Positions 9,333 to 16,228 of a DNA stretch of 18,004 bases are shown here, piece by piece. The stretch lies in contig JAOQAL010000669.1 in assembly GCA_025963615.1 (NCBI GenBank), positions 1 through 18,004 of the forward strand, read 5' to 3'. Position 1 is the stretch's first letter. Every line of letters begins with the position of its first letter. The stretch is from Chitinophagaceae bacterium (lineage in GTDB: Bacteria > Bacteroidota > Bacteroidia > Chitinophagales > Chitinophagaceae). The translations under genes were made by a program, and so were the position numbers. Below the pieces are notes generated by a model. The model saw only the letters and a program-made list of their open reading frames with translations. It was not told the DNA's origin and searched no databases.

Positions 9333-9468
9333 AATGAGGCTGTCTCAAAAGTAATATTTCACGCAAAGAAGCAAAGAACGCAAAGAGATGAACTGTTAGG
9401 GTCAATCTTTACTTTCCCGACATCGCTGCGGAATTATTTTAAAATGACCATTTTGAGACAGCCTCATT
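9333..9468. mobile_element. MITE-like element with 18-bp perfect terminal inverted repeats
   Basis: AATGAGGCTGTCTCAAAA at 9333-9350 is exactly inverted at 9451-9468. Termini of the form GAGGCTGTCTCAAAA are familiar from insertion sequences in Bacteroidota and other bacteria. The 100-nt interior has no transposase frame. It contains three spaced copies of GCAAAGA (9363-9369, 9371-9377, 9380-9386), the widespread environmental repeat of the ACGCAAAGAAGCAAAGAACG type. A clear target-site duplication is not visible at either edge, so it may be an old insertion or a deletion derivative of a larger IS. It fills most of the gap between guaB and the membrane-protein gene; if transcribed it could also form a long hairpin beyond the guaB stop. 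Confidence 0.75.
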
Positions 9469-9492
9469 GGAAATTTTGGGGGAAGGGGTATT

Positions 9493-10989
9493 TTACCTTC
9501 TGCTGTAATTCGGCGATTCCTTCGTGATTTCAATATCATGTGCATGGCTTTCCCTCATACCGGCATTGGTAATTTTTACAAACACCGCATTTTTCAGGTC
9601 AGCAATATTTTTTGCGCCACAATAGCCCATGCCGGCTCTTAAACCGCCCACGTATTGATATACTACTTCTTTGAGTGTGCCTTTGTAAGCAACCCGGCCT
9701 TCAATTCCTTCGGGAACGAATTTCTTTACATCATCTTCTACGTCCTGGAAGTAGCGGTCACTGCTTCCCGTTGCCATAGCACCTAATGAACCCATGCCAC
9801 GGTATTCTTTAAATTTTCTTCCTTCATAAATAATAGTTTCACCCGGACTTTCTTCTGTACCGGCAAAAATGCTACCCATCATGACGGTGTCAGCGCCGGC
9901 TGCTAAAGCCTTTACCATATCCCCGGTATAACGGATACCCCCGTCAGCAATCAAGGGGATATTTTTTCCTTTCAACACCGAATGGGCTTCCATAATAGCG
10001 GTAAGTTGAGGTACACCGGCACCGGCAACAATTCTTGTTGTACAGATGGATCCCGGCCCGATTCCGACTTTTATTGCATCGGCTCCCGCTTCGGCCAGGG
10101 CTTTCGCTCCGGCAGCGGTTCCTACATTGCCGGCAATCACATTCATCTTTTTGAAATTCTTTTTAATTTCTTTCAATGCGTTGATTACACCTTTACTATG
10201 GCCATGGGCACTATCCAGTGCAATAATATCGGCACCTACCTGTTGTAAGGTATCGACACGGTCCAGCACGTCCCTGGTAATTCCAACACCCGCACCGACC
10301 AGGAGGCGGCCAAATTTATCTTTCAATGCATTTGGAAAACTATACAATTGCAATATGTCGCGATAGGTAATCAAACCGATCAATTTTCCGGATCTGTCAA
10401 CCACCGGCAATTTTTCAATTTTATATTGACGTAAAATTTTTTCCGCTTTTTTCAGGTCAGTTCCTTCAGGTGCCGTAATGAGATTCGTGCTCGTCATGAC
10501 TTCACTTATTTTCATTTTGACATCCGTTTCAAACCGAAGGTCACGATTGGTGAGAATGCCAACCAGGCGGCCATTACTGTCAATAATGGGAATGCCGCCG
10601 ATCCTGTTTTCCCGCATTAACTTCAACGCATCGCCAATTGTTGCGTTTTCGGGCAATGTAATGGGATCCAGTATTAAGCCACTTTCACTTCTTTTTACTT
10701 TCCGTACGTGCTCGGCCTGTTTTTCAATTGACATGTTTTTGTGTAATATGCCAAGACCTCCTTCCCGGGCCAATGCCATGGCCAAAGAAGCCTCCGTAAC
10801 CGTATCCATCGCAGCGGACAGTAACGGAACATTCAGCGTTATTTCTTTGGTAAGCCTTGACTTAATCTCTACATCACGGGGGAGCACCTGACTGTAACCG
10901 GGCATCAGTAGTACATCGTCAAACGTCAGACCTTCACCGAAAAATTTTTGTGTAATTTTTTTTAAAGAGGGGATATTTCTTGTTGCCAT
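9493..10989 (-). CDS. guaB: IMP dehydrogenase
   Basis: This 498-residue cytoplasmic enzyme oxidises IMP to XMP with NAD, the committed step of GMP synthesis. In numbering from the ATG at 10987-10989, the TIM barrel is interrupted by two CBS domains at about 102-156 and 165-218. The catalytic Cys316 lies in [11 protein letters not shown], with IMP-binding DGG at 349-351, GMGSLGAM at 398-405, and the Arg412-Tyr413 pair of the mobile flap (SSDRYF). LTFDDVLL near the N-terminus is the family hallmark. An in-frame TTG six bases upstream would add two residues, but it lies inside the promoter's -7 element, so ATG is preferred. The CBS pair suggests adenine/guanine nucleotide control, as is known for the family. 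It is divergent from nhaA. Confidence 0.97.
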   Translation of the reverse strand: MATRNIPSLKKITQKFFGEGLTFDDVLLMPGYSQVLPRDVEIKSRLTKEITLNVPLLSAAMDTVTEASLAMALAREGGLGILHKNMSIEKQAEHVRKVKRSESGLILDPITLPENATIGDALKLMRENRIGGIPIIDSNGRLVGILTNRDLRFETDVKMKISEVMTSTNLITAPEGTDLKKAEKILRQYKIEKLPVVDRSGKLIGLITYRDILQLYSFPNALKDKFGRLLVGAGVGITRDVLDRVDTLQQVGADIIALDSAHGHSKGVINALKEIKKNFKKMNVIAGNVGTAAGAKALAEAGADAIKVGIGPGSICTTRIVAGAGVPQLTAIMEAHSVLKGKNIPLIADGGIRYTGDMVKALAAGADTVMMGSIFAGTEESPGETIIYEGRKFKEYRGMGSLGAMATGSSDRYFQDVEDDVKKFVPEGIEGRVAYKGTLKEVVYQYVGGLRAGMGYCGAKNIADLKNAVFVKITNAGMRESHAHDIEITKESPNYSRR

Positions 10990-10992
10990 GTG

Positions 10993-11024
10993 CAAAGATA
11001 GGGCAGCGGTTAAATAAGAACCAA
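10993..11024 (-). promoter_or_regulatory. Bacteroidota-type promoter of guaB
   Basis: On the minus strand, TATCTTTG (10993-11000) matches the -7 consensus TAnnTTTG exactly, and TTG (11022-11024, part of TTTG) lies 21 nt upstream, inside the accepted 17-23 spacing. Only three bases separate the -7 box from the guaB ATG, so transcription should begin at or within a base or two of the start codon. Confidence 0.7.
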
Positions 11025-11041
11025 ATGATTTTTTACCTGCC

Positions 11042-11049
11042 TATATTTG
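11042..11049 (+). promoter_or_regulatory. -7 element for nhaA
   Basis: TATATTTG is an exact TAnnTTTG -7 match on the plus strand, 64 nt before the nhaA ATG. No TTG lies 17-23 nt upstream, so only half the promoter is recognisable. It lies back to back with the guaB promoter. Confidence 0.45.
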
Positions 11050-11113
11050 TCTTCTTATCAGTACCAACCGGGTTGATTCCAAATTAATTATCTTCCTGCA
11101 AAGCAATGAATAG

Positions 11114-12271
11114 ATGCGCATTACAAAATTGTTTTCAGAGTTTTTCAATAGCGAAAAAGCTTCGGGGTTCATTCTCCTTGCGTGTACGGCATTTTCATTA
11201 CTGCTTACCAATTCGGCCATTGGCGAAAGTTATACTTCATTCTGGAACACTTCGTTGGCCGGTCATTCCGCTACGCATTGGATCAATGACGGTTTGATGA
11301 CTGTTTTCTTTCTATTGGCAGGACTGGAGATTGAAAGAGAAATTTATATTGGGGAATTAAAGACTTTGAAGAATGCGATGCTTCCGGTATTCGCGGCGGC
11401 AGGTGGTATGCTCGTTCCTGCTCTTATTCATTTTGCATTAAATAATGGAACCCCTGCCCAAAATGGTTTTGGTATTCCGATGGCGACAGACATTGCATTT
11501 GCATTGGGAATTCTTTCGCTGGCTGGTAACCGTATTCCCTTTGCGTTAAAAATCTTTCTTACTGCTTTGGCTATAATTGATGATCTCGGTGCTATACTTA
11601 TCATTGCGTTTTTTTATAGTTCCGGTATATCCTGGGTTAGCCTCTTGATCGCGCTGGGAATTTTTGCGGGCCTCCTGGTAATGTCCCGGTTAAAAATATA
11701 TAAACTGAGCTTCTATATAATTCCTGGCATCTTCATGTGGTATTTTATGATGCAATCGGGTGTACATGCTGCCATAAGCGGAGTTTTGCTGGCTTTTGCG
11801 ATACCCTTTGGCAGCGGTGATGAAGAATCCATTTCATCGAAGTTGCAGCACTTCCTGCATAAACCCGTTGCATTCATTATTATGCCTTTGTTTGCGTTGG
11901 CAAATACCTGTATTCTGCTTGATCAAAAAACATTTATGCAGTTGGCCGATAAGAACAGCCTGGGGATTATGCTGGGCCTTTTTATAGGTAAGCCTCTTGG
12001 GATTTTTTTACTAAGCTGGATTGTCATTAAAACAAATCTGGCGCGGTTGCAACGGGGAGTAACATTAAAACATTTATTGGGAGCCGGTATTTTAGGCGGT
12101 ATTGGGTTCACCATGTCTATCTTTATTACGCTGCTTGCTTTTCCCGGTTCGCAATTAGTCAACGTTTCAAAAATAGCCATTGTAGCAGCCTCACTGCTGT
12201 CAGGCGTGACAGGCCTGGGTCTTCTTCTTTTGATAAAGCCCGGTAACGCAGGCCGCCGAAAAGAAGATTGA
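11114..12271 (+). CDS. nhaA: Na+/H+ antiporter NhaA
   Basis: This 385-residue inner-membrane antiporter exchanges external H+ for internal Na+ (or Li+), controlling pH and salt stress. The family's key residues are all present: Asp126 in MATDIAFA, the paired Asp156-Asp157 in AIIDDLGAI that bind the ion, His218 in GVHAAISG near the pH sensor, and Lys293 in IGKPLGI. Glu72/Glu74 in GLEIEREI match the conserved loop after helix 2. About 12 hydrophobic helices can be drawn, and the length equals that of typical NhaA. The start ATG at 11114 gives the usual N-terminal amphipathic stretch MRITKLFSEFF. An overlapping ATG at 11106 is out of frame. The gene diverges from guaB and is followed by a separate promoter for the next gene, so it is probably transcribed alone. 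Confidence 0.96.
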   Translation: MRITKLFSEFFNSEKASGFILLACTAFSLLLTNSAIGESYTSFWNTSLAGHSATHWINDGLMTVFFLLAGLEIEREIYIGELKTLKNAMLPVFAAAGGMLVPALIHFALNNGTPAQNGFGIPMATDIAFALGILSLAGNRIPFALKIFLTALAIIDDLGAILIIAFFYSSGISWVSLLIALGIFAGLLVMSRLKIYKLSFYIIPGIFMWYFMMQSGVHAAISGVLLAFAIPFGSGDEESISSKLQHFLHKPVAFIIMPLFALANTCILLDQKTFMQLADKNSLGIMLGLFIGKPLGIFLLSWIVIKTNLARLQRGVTLKHLLGAGILGGIGFTMSIFITLLAFPGSQLVNVSKIAIVAASLLSGVTGLGLLLLIKPGNAGRRKED

Positions 12272-12306
12272 TGGGACACTATCGGTTACGGGTGCTTTAG
12301 CACACA

Positions 12307-12336
12307 TTGGTCTTACCGCTTAAAGCCTTATTTTTG
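12307..12336 (+). promoter_or_regulatory. Bacteroidota-type promoter of the oxoamine synthase gene
   Basis: TTG at 12307-12309, a 19-nt spacer and TATTTTTG at 12329-12336 fit the consensus TTG-N(17-23)-TAnnTTTG. The predicted start, about 12341, leaves a leader of roughly 38 nt before the ATG at 12379. Confidence 0.7.
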
Positions 12337-12378
12337 CGCCACTTCCATTGACCTGGAAGGAATAAAATCTCAAAAAAT

Positions 12379-13680
12379 ATGGCTGATATTTTTAAAAGGT
12401 TAATAAAAAATTATGGCCCGATTGGCCAACACAGGGAAAGGGCTCATGGGTATTTTGCATTTCCCAAATTAGAGGGACCCATCGGCAGTCGTATGGGATT
12501 CCGGGGCAAGGAAATGATTGTCTGGAGTCTGAATAATTATCTTGGTTTAGCCAACCATCCCGAAGTGAGAAAGGCTGACGCGGATGGCGCCAAAGAATTT
12601 GGCTTGGCTTTGCCTATGGGCGCCCGCATGATGAGTGGCAATAGTGATTATCACGAACTACTGGAAAAGGAACTGGCAGCTTTTGAAGGAAAGGAAGATG
12701 CGGCATTACTAAATTATGGTTACCAGGGAATGGTTAGCATTATTGACGTACTCTGCAGCCGCCACGATGTCATTGTTTATGATACCGAAAGTCATGCCTG
12801 CATCATTGATGGATTACGGTTGCATCCAGGCCATCGTTATGTATTTAAGCACAATGACATGGTTGATTTTGAAAAACAATTACAACGTGCTACCCAATTA
12901 ATACAAAAACAAAATGCCGGTGGCATCCTTGTTATCACAGAAGGCGTTTTTGGTATGGCGGGTGACCAGGGCAAACTAAAAGAGATTGTATCTTTTAGAG
13001 AGAAATATCCTTTTCGCTTACTGGTCGATGATGCGCATGGCTTTGGCACCTTGGGCGAAACGGGTGCCGGTGCCGGTGAAGAGCAGGGCGTTCAGGATCA
13101 GATCGATCTTTATTTTTCCACTTTTGCTAAATCTATGGCCTCCATTGGCGCGTTCATTGCAGGCGACCGCGACATTATTGATTATATCCGATATAATATC
13201 CGCTCACAGATTTTTGCAAAAAGTTTACCAATGCCATTAGTTATTGGTAACCTGAAACGCCTGGAACTGTTGAAGACACAACCGCAGCTAAAAGATAAAT
13301 TGTGGGAGAATGCATTGAAACTTCAGAGCGGTTTAAAAGAAAGGGGATTTGATATTGGTAAAACAAATTCAGTGGTTACTCCTATTTATATGAAAGGGGA
13401 TGTGCCGGAGGCTACGGCGATGGTTATGGACCTTCGGGAAAATTATGGTATTTTCTGTTCTATTGTTGTATATCCGGTTATTCCAAAAGGGCATATTATT
13501 TACCGCCTTATTCCAACCACGGCACATACTGATGAGGATATCGAACTGACTTTGAAAGCATTCAGTGAAACAAAAAGAAAACTGGATGCAGGAGAATATA
13601 AGGTTGAAGCTATTCCTGATATGGCAGAAGTATCAGGCAAGCGTTTTGATTACCTGCTTGAAAAACCTAAAAATAAATAG
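12379..13680 (+). CDS. PLP-dependent alpha-oxoamine synthase, serine palmitoyltransferase-like
   Basis: This 433-residue fold-type I PLP enzyme belongs to the family (SPT, KBL, BioF, ALAS) that condenses an amino acid with an acyl-CoA. Seen: SLNNYLGLANHP (50-61), the ring-stacking His139 in ESHACIIDG, VDDAHGFGTLGETG (216-229) with Asp217 and His220, and the Schiff-base Lys251 in STFAKSMASIGAFIAGD. The last block, the FDIGKTNSVVTPIY region (about 334-347) and the C-terminal RLIPTTAHTDEDI resemble, from memory, the serine palmitoyltransferase of Sphingobacterium more than BioF or KBL. Sphingolipids are common in Bacteroidota, so sphinganine synthesis is the best guess. An amino-acid C-acetyltransferase role is the alternative. 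No acyl carrier protein or biotin genes are adjacent. It has its own promoter and terminator, so it is probably monocistronic. Confidence 0.85.
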   Translation: MADIFKRLIKNYGPIGQHRERAHGYFAFPKLEGPIGSRMGFRGKEMIVWSLNNYLGLANHPEVRKADADGAKEFGLALPMGARMMSGNSDYHELLEKELAAFEGKEDAALLNYGYQGMVSIIDVLCSRHDVIVYDTESHACIIDGLRLHPGHRYVFKHNDMVDFEKQLQRATQLIQKQNAGGILVITEGVFGMAGDQGKLKEIVSFREKYPFRLLVDDAHGFGTLGETGAGAGEEQGVQDQIDLYFSTFAKSMASIGAFIAGDRDIIDYIRYNIRSQIFAKSLPMPLVIGNLKRLELLKTQPQLKDKLWENALKLQSGLKERGFDIGKTNSVVTPIYMKGDVPEATAMVMDLRENYGIFCSIVVYPVIPKGHIIYRLIPTTAHTDEDIELTLKAFSETKRKLDAGEYKVEAIPDMAEVSGKRFDYLLEKPKNK

Positions 13681-13699
13681 AGAGCAACTGTTCAATGGT

Positions 13700-13735
13700 A
13701 AAGCCCTGTGAAATTTCACGGGGTTTTGTTTTTTT
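13700..13735 (+). terminator. Rho-independent terminator of the oxoamine synthase gene
   Basis: AAAGCCCTGTG (13700-13710) pairs with CACGGGGTTTT (13717-13727) around an AAATTT loop: 11 pairs with two G-U. The T-rich tail runs to 13735. It begins 20 nt after the stop codon. Confidence 0.88.
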
Positions 13736-13828
13736 ATACCGGTAGCAGAAAACATCCGTTGAATAGTGAATGATATGAAGCAACTATACTGTTTACTCCA
13801 TCATGTTTTTTTATGCAGGGGAGCATAT

Positions 13829-13859
13829 AAAAAAAAGAACCTCCCGATAAATCGGGAGG
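13829..13859 (-). terminator. Intrinsic terminator of the candidate small RNA
   Basis: CCTCCCGAT at 13840-13848 and ATCGGGAGG at 13851-13859 form a perfect stem (8 bp with a 4-nt loop, or 9 bp with a 2-nt loop). On the minus strand it is followed by TTCTTTTTTTT (13829-13839). On the plus strand it is followed by ACCCTAATC, so it terminates only in the minus direction. Confidence 0.8.
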
Positions 13860-13902
13860 ACCCTAATCAAAAACCATTAACCATTAAACCTTATCCTATG
13901 AA
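13829..13902 (-). ncRNA. Candidate small RNA with its own promoter and intrinsic terminator
   Basis: On the minus strand a consensus promoter (13907-13938) predicts a start near 13902, and a strong hairpin with T-tract ends transcription near 13829, giving an RNA of about 70-75 nt. The 5' half is unstructured and carries the near-tandem motif GGTTTAATGGTTAATGGTT. The 3' half is a perfect 9-bp stem CCTCCCGAT/ATCGGGAGG ending in TTCTTTTTTTT. No open frame of note exists in this direction. The complementary strand reads like a leader, with ACCATTA twice and then ATGAAAATTC and a stop (13898-13915), so the RNA could pair with start regions of similar mRNAs. That targeting idea is speculation. I cannot assign a known RNA family. 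Confidence 0.6.
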
Positions 13903-13906
13903 AATT

Positions 13907-13938
13907 CAAAGCTAATATCGTTAATAATTGTTTAACAA
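13907..13938 (-). promoter_or_regulatory. Bacteroidota-type promoter of the candidate small RNA
   Basis: On the minus strand, TAGCTTTG (13907-13914) matches TAnnTTTG and TTG (13936-13938) lies 21 nt upstream, the same spacing as in the guaB promoter. It points into the hairpin-terminated stretch and no protein gene lies downstream in that direction. Confidence 0.6.
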
Positions 13939-14001
13939 GCGTAGTTTGAAATGATTTTTTTTTGACCGCATCCGGTAATTCTATTGTTCAAGCATCAATT
14001 A

Positions 14002-14015
14002 TTGACATTGGTCAA
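14002..14015. promoter_or_regulatory. CRP/FNR-like dyad TTGAC-N4-GTCAA
   Basis: The 14-bp dyad TTGAC-ATTG-GTCAA has the half-site length and spacing of CRP/FNR-family operators (compare TTGAT-N4-ATCAA for FNR). It lies between the candidate small RNA and ubiX, about 113 nt before the ubiX ATG. A match of this length can occur by chance, so this is tentative. Confidence 0.3.
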
Positions 14016-14057
14016 CGATTTTGAACGCATAAAAAGAACCCATAGCATGAAAAAACT

Positions 14058-14077
14058 AAACGCAAACGTTTGCGTTT
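14058..14077. promoter_or_regulatory. Perfect 20-bp palindrome, LacI-family-type operator
   Basis: AAACGCAAAC followed by its exact reverse complement GTTTGCGTTT makes a perfect 20-bp palindrome with a central CG, the classic LacI/PurR-family operator design (compare the E. coli PurR box ACGCAAACGTTTTCGT). It lies 50 nt upstream of the ubiX ATG and immediately before a -7-like element (14086-14093), where a bound repressor would cover the -33 region. No LacI-type regulator gene is in this window. Confidence 0.65.
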
Positions 14078-14085
14078 GTTCTTCA

Positions 14086-14093
14086 TACATTTG
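14086..14093 (+). promoter_or_regulatory. -7 element for ubiX
   Basis: TACATTTG is an exact TAnnTTTG match 34 nt before the ubiX ATG. No TTG lies 17-23 nt upstream; that place is taken by the 20-bp palindrome. Confidence 0.45.
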
Positions 14094-14127
14094 ATTCGTT
14101 GTCGTGGTATATTTTTAAACTTTACAA

Positions 14128-14685
14128 ATGAAAAAAATAGTTGTTGCTATCACCGGTGCCAGTGGTTCTGTTTATTCAAAGATTCTTCTTGACAAGCTTA
14201 CGCAGATAAAAGGTCAATGGGATGAATTGTCCGTTGTGATGACGGATAACGCCAAACAGGTATGGGCAACTGAATTAGGTGATACCCGGTATGATGGTTA
14301 TCCTGCGAGGTTTTATGGTATTAAGGATTTTGAAGCGCCGTTTGCTTCCGGATCAGGGCAGTATAATATAATGATTATGGTGCCTTGTTCGATGGGTACT
14401 TTGGGACGGATCGCTTCCGGTATTTCGAATGATCTTATTACAAGGGCTGCCGATGTAGTATTAAAAGAAAGAAGGAAGCTGATTTGTGTGGTGCGTGATA
14501 CACCTTATAATCTGATTCATATCCGGAATATGGAGACCATTACACTGGCAGGCGGAATTATTTGTCCTGCTTCCCCATCTTTTTACAGCAAGCCACAGAC
14601 TATTGAAGAAGCCGCGGCAACTGTTGTTGACCGGATTCTTGATTTATGTGGTTTTGACATTAAGACATTCCGTTGGAGTAATTAG
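14128..14685 (+). CDS. ubiX: UbiX family flavin prenyltransferase
   Basis: This 185-residue flavoprotein attaches dimethylallyl phosphate to FMN to make the prenylated flavin cofactor of UbiD-type decarboxylases. Seen: ITGASGSVY at residues 8-16 (FMN phosphate loop with Ser12), Glu49 in WATELG, PCSMGTLGRIASGISNDL at 86-103, Lys113 and Arg123 in LKERRKLICVVRDTP, Tyr153 in SPSFYSKP and Arg169 in DRILDL. These correspond in spacing to the Glu49, Lys129, Arg139, Tyr169 and Arg185 set known from the Pseudomonas enzyme. The length is normal for the family and the protein is cytoplasmic. No ubiD or other quinone gene is beside it, so the partner must be elsewhere. In this phylum menaquinone synthesis is the likely use (inference). 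Upstream there is an operator-like palindrome. Confidence 0.93.
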   Translation: MKKIVVAITGASGSVYSKILLDKLTQIKGQWDELSVVMTDNAKQVWATELGDTRYDGYPARFYGIKDFEAPFASGSGQYNIMIMVPCSMGTLGRIASGISNDLITRAADVVLKERRKLICVVRDTPYNLIHIRNMETITLAGGIICPASPSFYSKPQTIEEAAATVVDRILDLCGFDIKTFRWSN

Positions 14686-14827
14686 TTGGTTAAGGAGTGC
14701 CTACGTTTTTTTATTTGAAACCCATAGGAAGCCCATAGAAAACTTGGGTTTATGCAACGGTGAATGAGAAGATGGGGAAAGATCGGATACTATGTGATCT
14801 ATTTGCCGCTGGGTTCCCTTCTCTGGA

Positions 14828-16228
14828 TTATTTTTTGCTGGCAAAAGGCTTTACACTTAATGTTAATAATAGTCCCGCACTACTCAATTTCATTTTCCCA
14901 TTCCCAATTCCGGAAAGTGGAATTTTCAGGTAAGGTTCTGCGATAAGAGAAATACTTTTTGTAAACTTTCTTTCGTATCCTGCGGATAAATCAAGTACTG
15001 AAAAATAATGTTTGTTTTTGTTATTCCAGGTCCGGGAATAGTAATCCGTGGTTCCCGTTGCAGGATCTTTAGAAAGGTATACATAAGTCTCTTTTTTCAT
15101 CAGGTAACTGGACAGGCCTGAAGAAGCAAACCAGTTATGATTTTTTGCCTGCGCAAAATTATAACTGATCGTCAGGGGAATTTCAAATACTTTGCAATCT
15201 CCATACACCTCTTGAAGGTTAGCATAGTAGGGATGATAGTCAGAAGCCCCGGCTGAATAGACTTTCCTGGACACATAAAAGCCGGATCGCAGCGTAAAAC
15301 GTTTGATGGAATAACTTAATCCGGCGCCATACGTCAGTTCTACGCTTCCCAATTGACTCAGTCCCACAAAGCTCAGGTCCGGACCCGTCGTAAATGTAAT
15401 AGCCAGGGGAAATTGTTTTTGTTTGTCTGTTTTTTTACTAACTTTTTTCTTTACCGTTGAACTATCTACTCCTTCCTTTTTAAGGTCTTGCTGATCAGGT
15501 TTTTTTTGACTGGCCGGGTCGGGAGTATTAACAATCACATCTCCACTTTTTTGCTCTGTTTCCTTGTGACGATCTTTTACGGGTGCCTCTGTAGATTTTA
15601 CTATGGCATCGGTTGGATTATTTTCTGTGGGTAGGGGATACTGAAGAATATCTCCAGAATTTTTCTTTCGGGAAGCGCCTATTGAAGCAATGTTTTTATT
15701 CGAAGCAGCCACCTGCTTATGCTGTCTTTCCTGCTTCGCTATTTTCTCAGGTGTTTTAAGCAGGGGTAAATTTTCCTTTACTCCGGAAGTTCCGGTTTGT
15801 GGTTGTTCAACTTGATCAGGTGCTGAACCATTCGTTTCATCACTCTTACTGGTTACCGCCTCATCGTTTTTAAGTTGGCTGTTTTTGTTAGTTGAAACGG
15901 TATTTTTATTGGCAACGGTATTTTCAGTTGAGTTATTAGATTTTGTATCTGTAGCAAGAGGGGATGATGTATTTTGGCTGGTAATTTTATTCTGTCCAGT
16001 TGTTACCGGTATTTTATTTTGATTTAGGTGGTGGATTAACAAATAAGCGCCAGTGCCGAGGAGCAGGAAAAGCAACAGGAAGAAAATAATTCTTCTCCGG
16101 TCATCTTTTTCAACGGGCAGGTGTTTATTCAACAGCTTTTCCATCTTCTCCCAGGCCTTTTCGTCATAAGCAGGATGATGATGTTCAGCCGCATCTTTAA
16201 TTTTTTTATCGAAATCGTCAAACTGCAT
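14828..16228 (-). CDS. Anti-sigma-like membrane protein with C-terminal outer-membrane beta-barrel-like domain
   Basis: This 466-residue protein starts with a charged cytoplasmic segment, FDKKIKDAAEHHHPAYDEKAWEKMEKLL (6-33), a pattern seen at the N-terminus of Bacteroidota proteins encoded next to ECF sigma genes. RRR precedes a single transmembrane helix at about 47-65. A linker of about 205 residues rich in Lys, Asn, Thr, Ser and Gln follows (67-272), then a beta-rich domain (273-466) with YGAGLSYSIKRFTLRSGFYV, FEIPLTISYNF and LSSAGLLLTLSVKPF, like the OMP_b-brl families. The gene overlaps the sigma gene stop by 11 nt, so sigma control by this protein is a good inference. No zinc-binding HxxxCxxC motif is present in the N-terminal segment. 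Its insertion in both membranes is unproven; the barrel-like part could instead fold in the periplasm. Confidence 0.8.
   Translation of the reverse strand: MQFDDFDKKIKDAAEHHHPAYDEKAWEKMEKLLNKHLPVEKDDRRRIIFFLLLFLLLGTGAYLLIHHLNQNKIPVTTGQNKITSQNTSSPLATDTKSNNSTENTVANKNTVSTNKNSQLKNDEAVTSKSDETNGSAPDQVEQPQTGTSGVKENLPLLKTPEKIAKQERQHKQVAASNKNIASIGASRKKNSGDILQYPLPTENNPTDAIVKSTEAPVKDRHKETEQKSGDVIVNTPDPASQKKPDQQDLKKEGVDSSTVKKKVSKKTDKQKQFPLAITFTTGPDLSFVGLSQLGSVELTYGAGLSYSIKRFTLRSGFYVSRKVYSAGASDYHPYYANLQEVYGDCKVFEIPLTISYNFAQAKNHNWFASSGLSSYLMKKETYVYLSKDPATGTTDYYSRTWNNKNKHYFSVLDLSAGYERKFTKSISLIAEPYLKIPLSGIGNGKMKLSSAGLLLTLSVKPFASKK

Noticed and set aside
9196..9405. Minus-strand 69-residue frame beginning MTLTVHLFAFFASLREIL
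   Set aside because: It lies across the MITE-like element; the FFASLREIL stretch is the translation of the GCAAAGA repeat, and the frame overlaps the GT-C gene. Not a gene.
10478..10891. Long plus-strand frames opposite guaB
   Set aside because: They are antisense to the strongly conserved CBS and barrel coding region of guaB and have no recognisable protein pattern.
12292..12303. Short hairpin GTGC-TTTA-GCAC after nhaA
   Set aside because: Only four pairs and no T-tract; too weak for a terminator.
13775..13915. Plus-strand 46-residue frame ending in MKIQS
   Set aside because: It runs through the small-RNA terminator hairpin, has no hydrophobic or conserved pattern and no promoter, so coding is unlikely.
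14718..14751. Inverted repeat AAACCCA / TGGGTTT and doubled CCCATAG after ubiX
   Set aside because: Seven pairs with a 20-nt loop and no U-tract in either direction; the T-run lies on the wrong side. The 14686-14827 gap holds nothing else I can support.
14764..14946. Plus-strand 60-residue frame
   Set aside because: It overlaps the 3' end of the anti-sigma-like gene on the other strand and shows no family features beyond a chance hydrophobic stretch.
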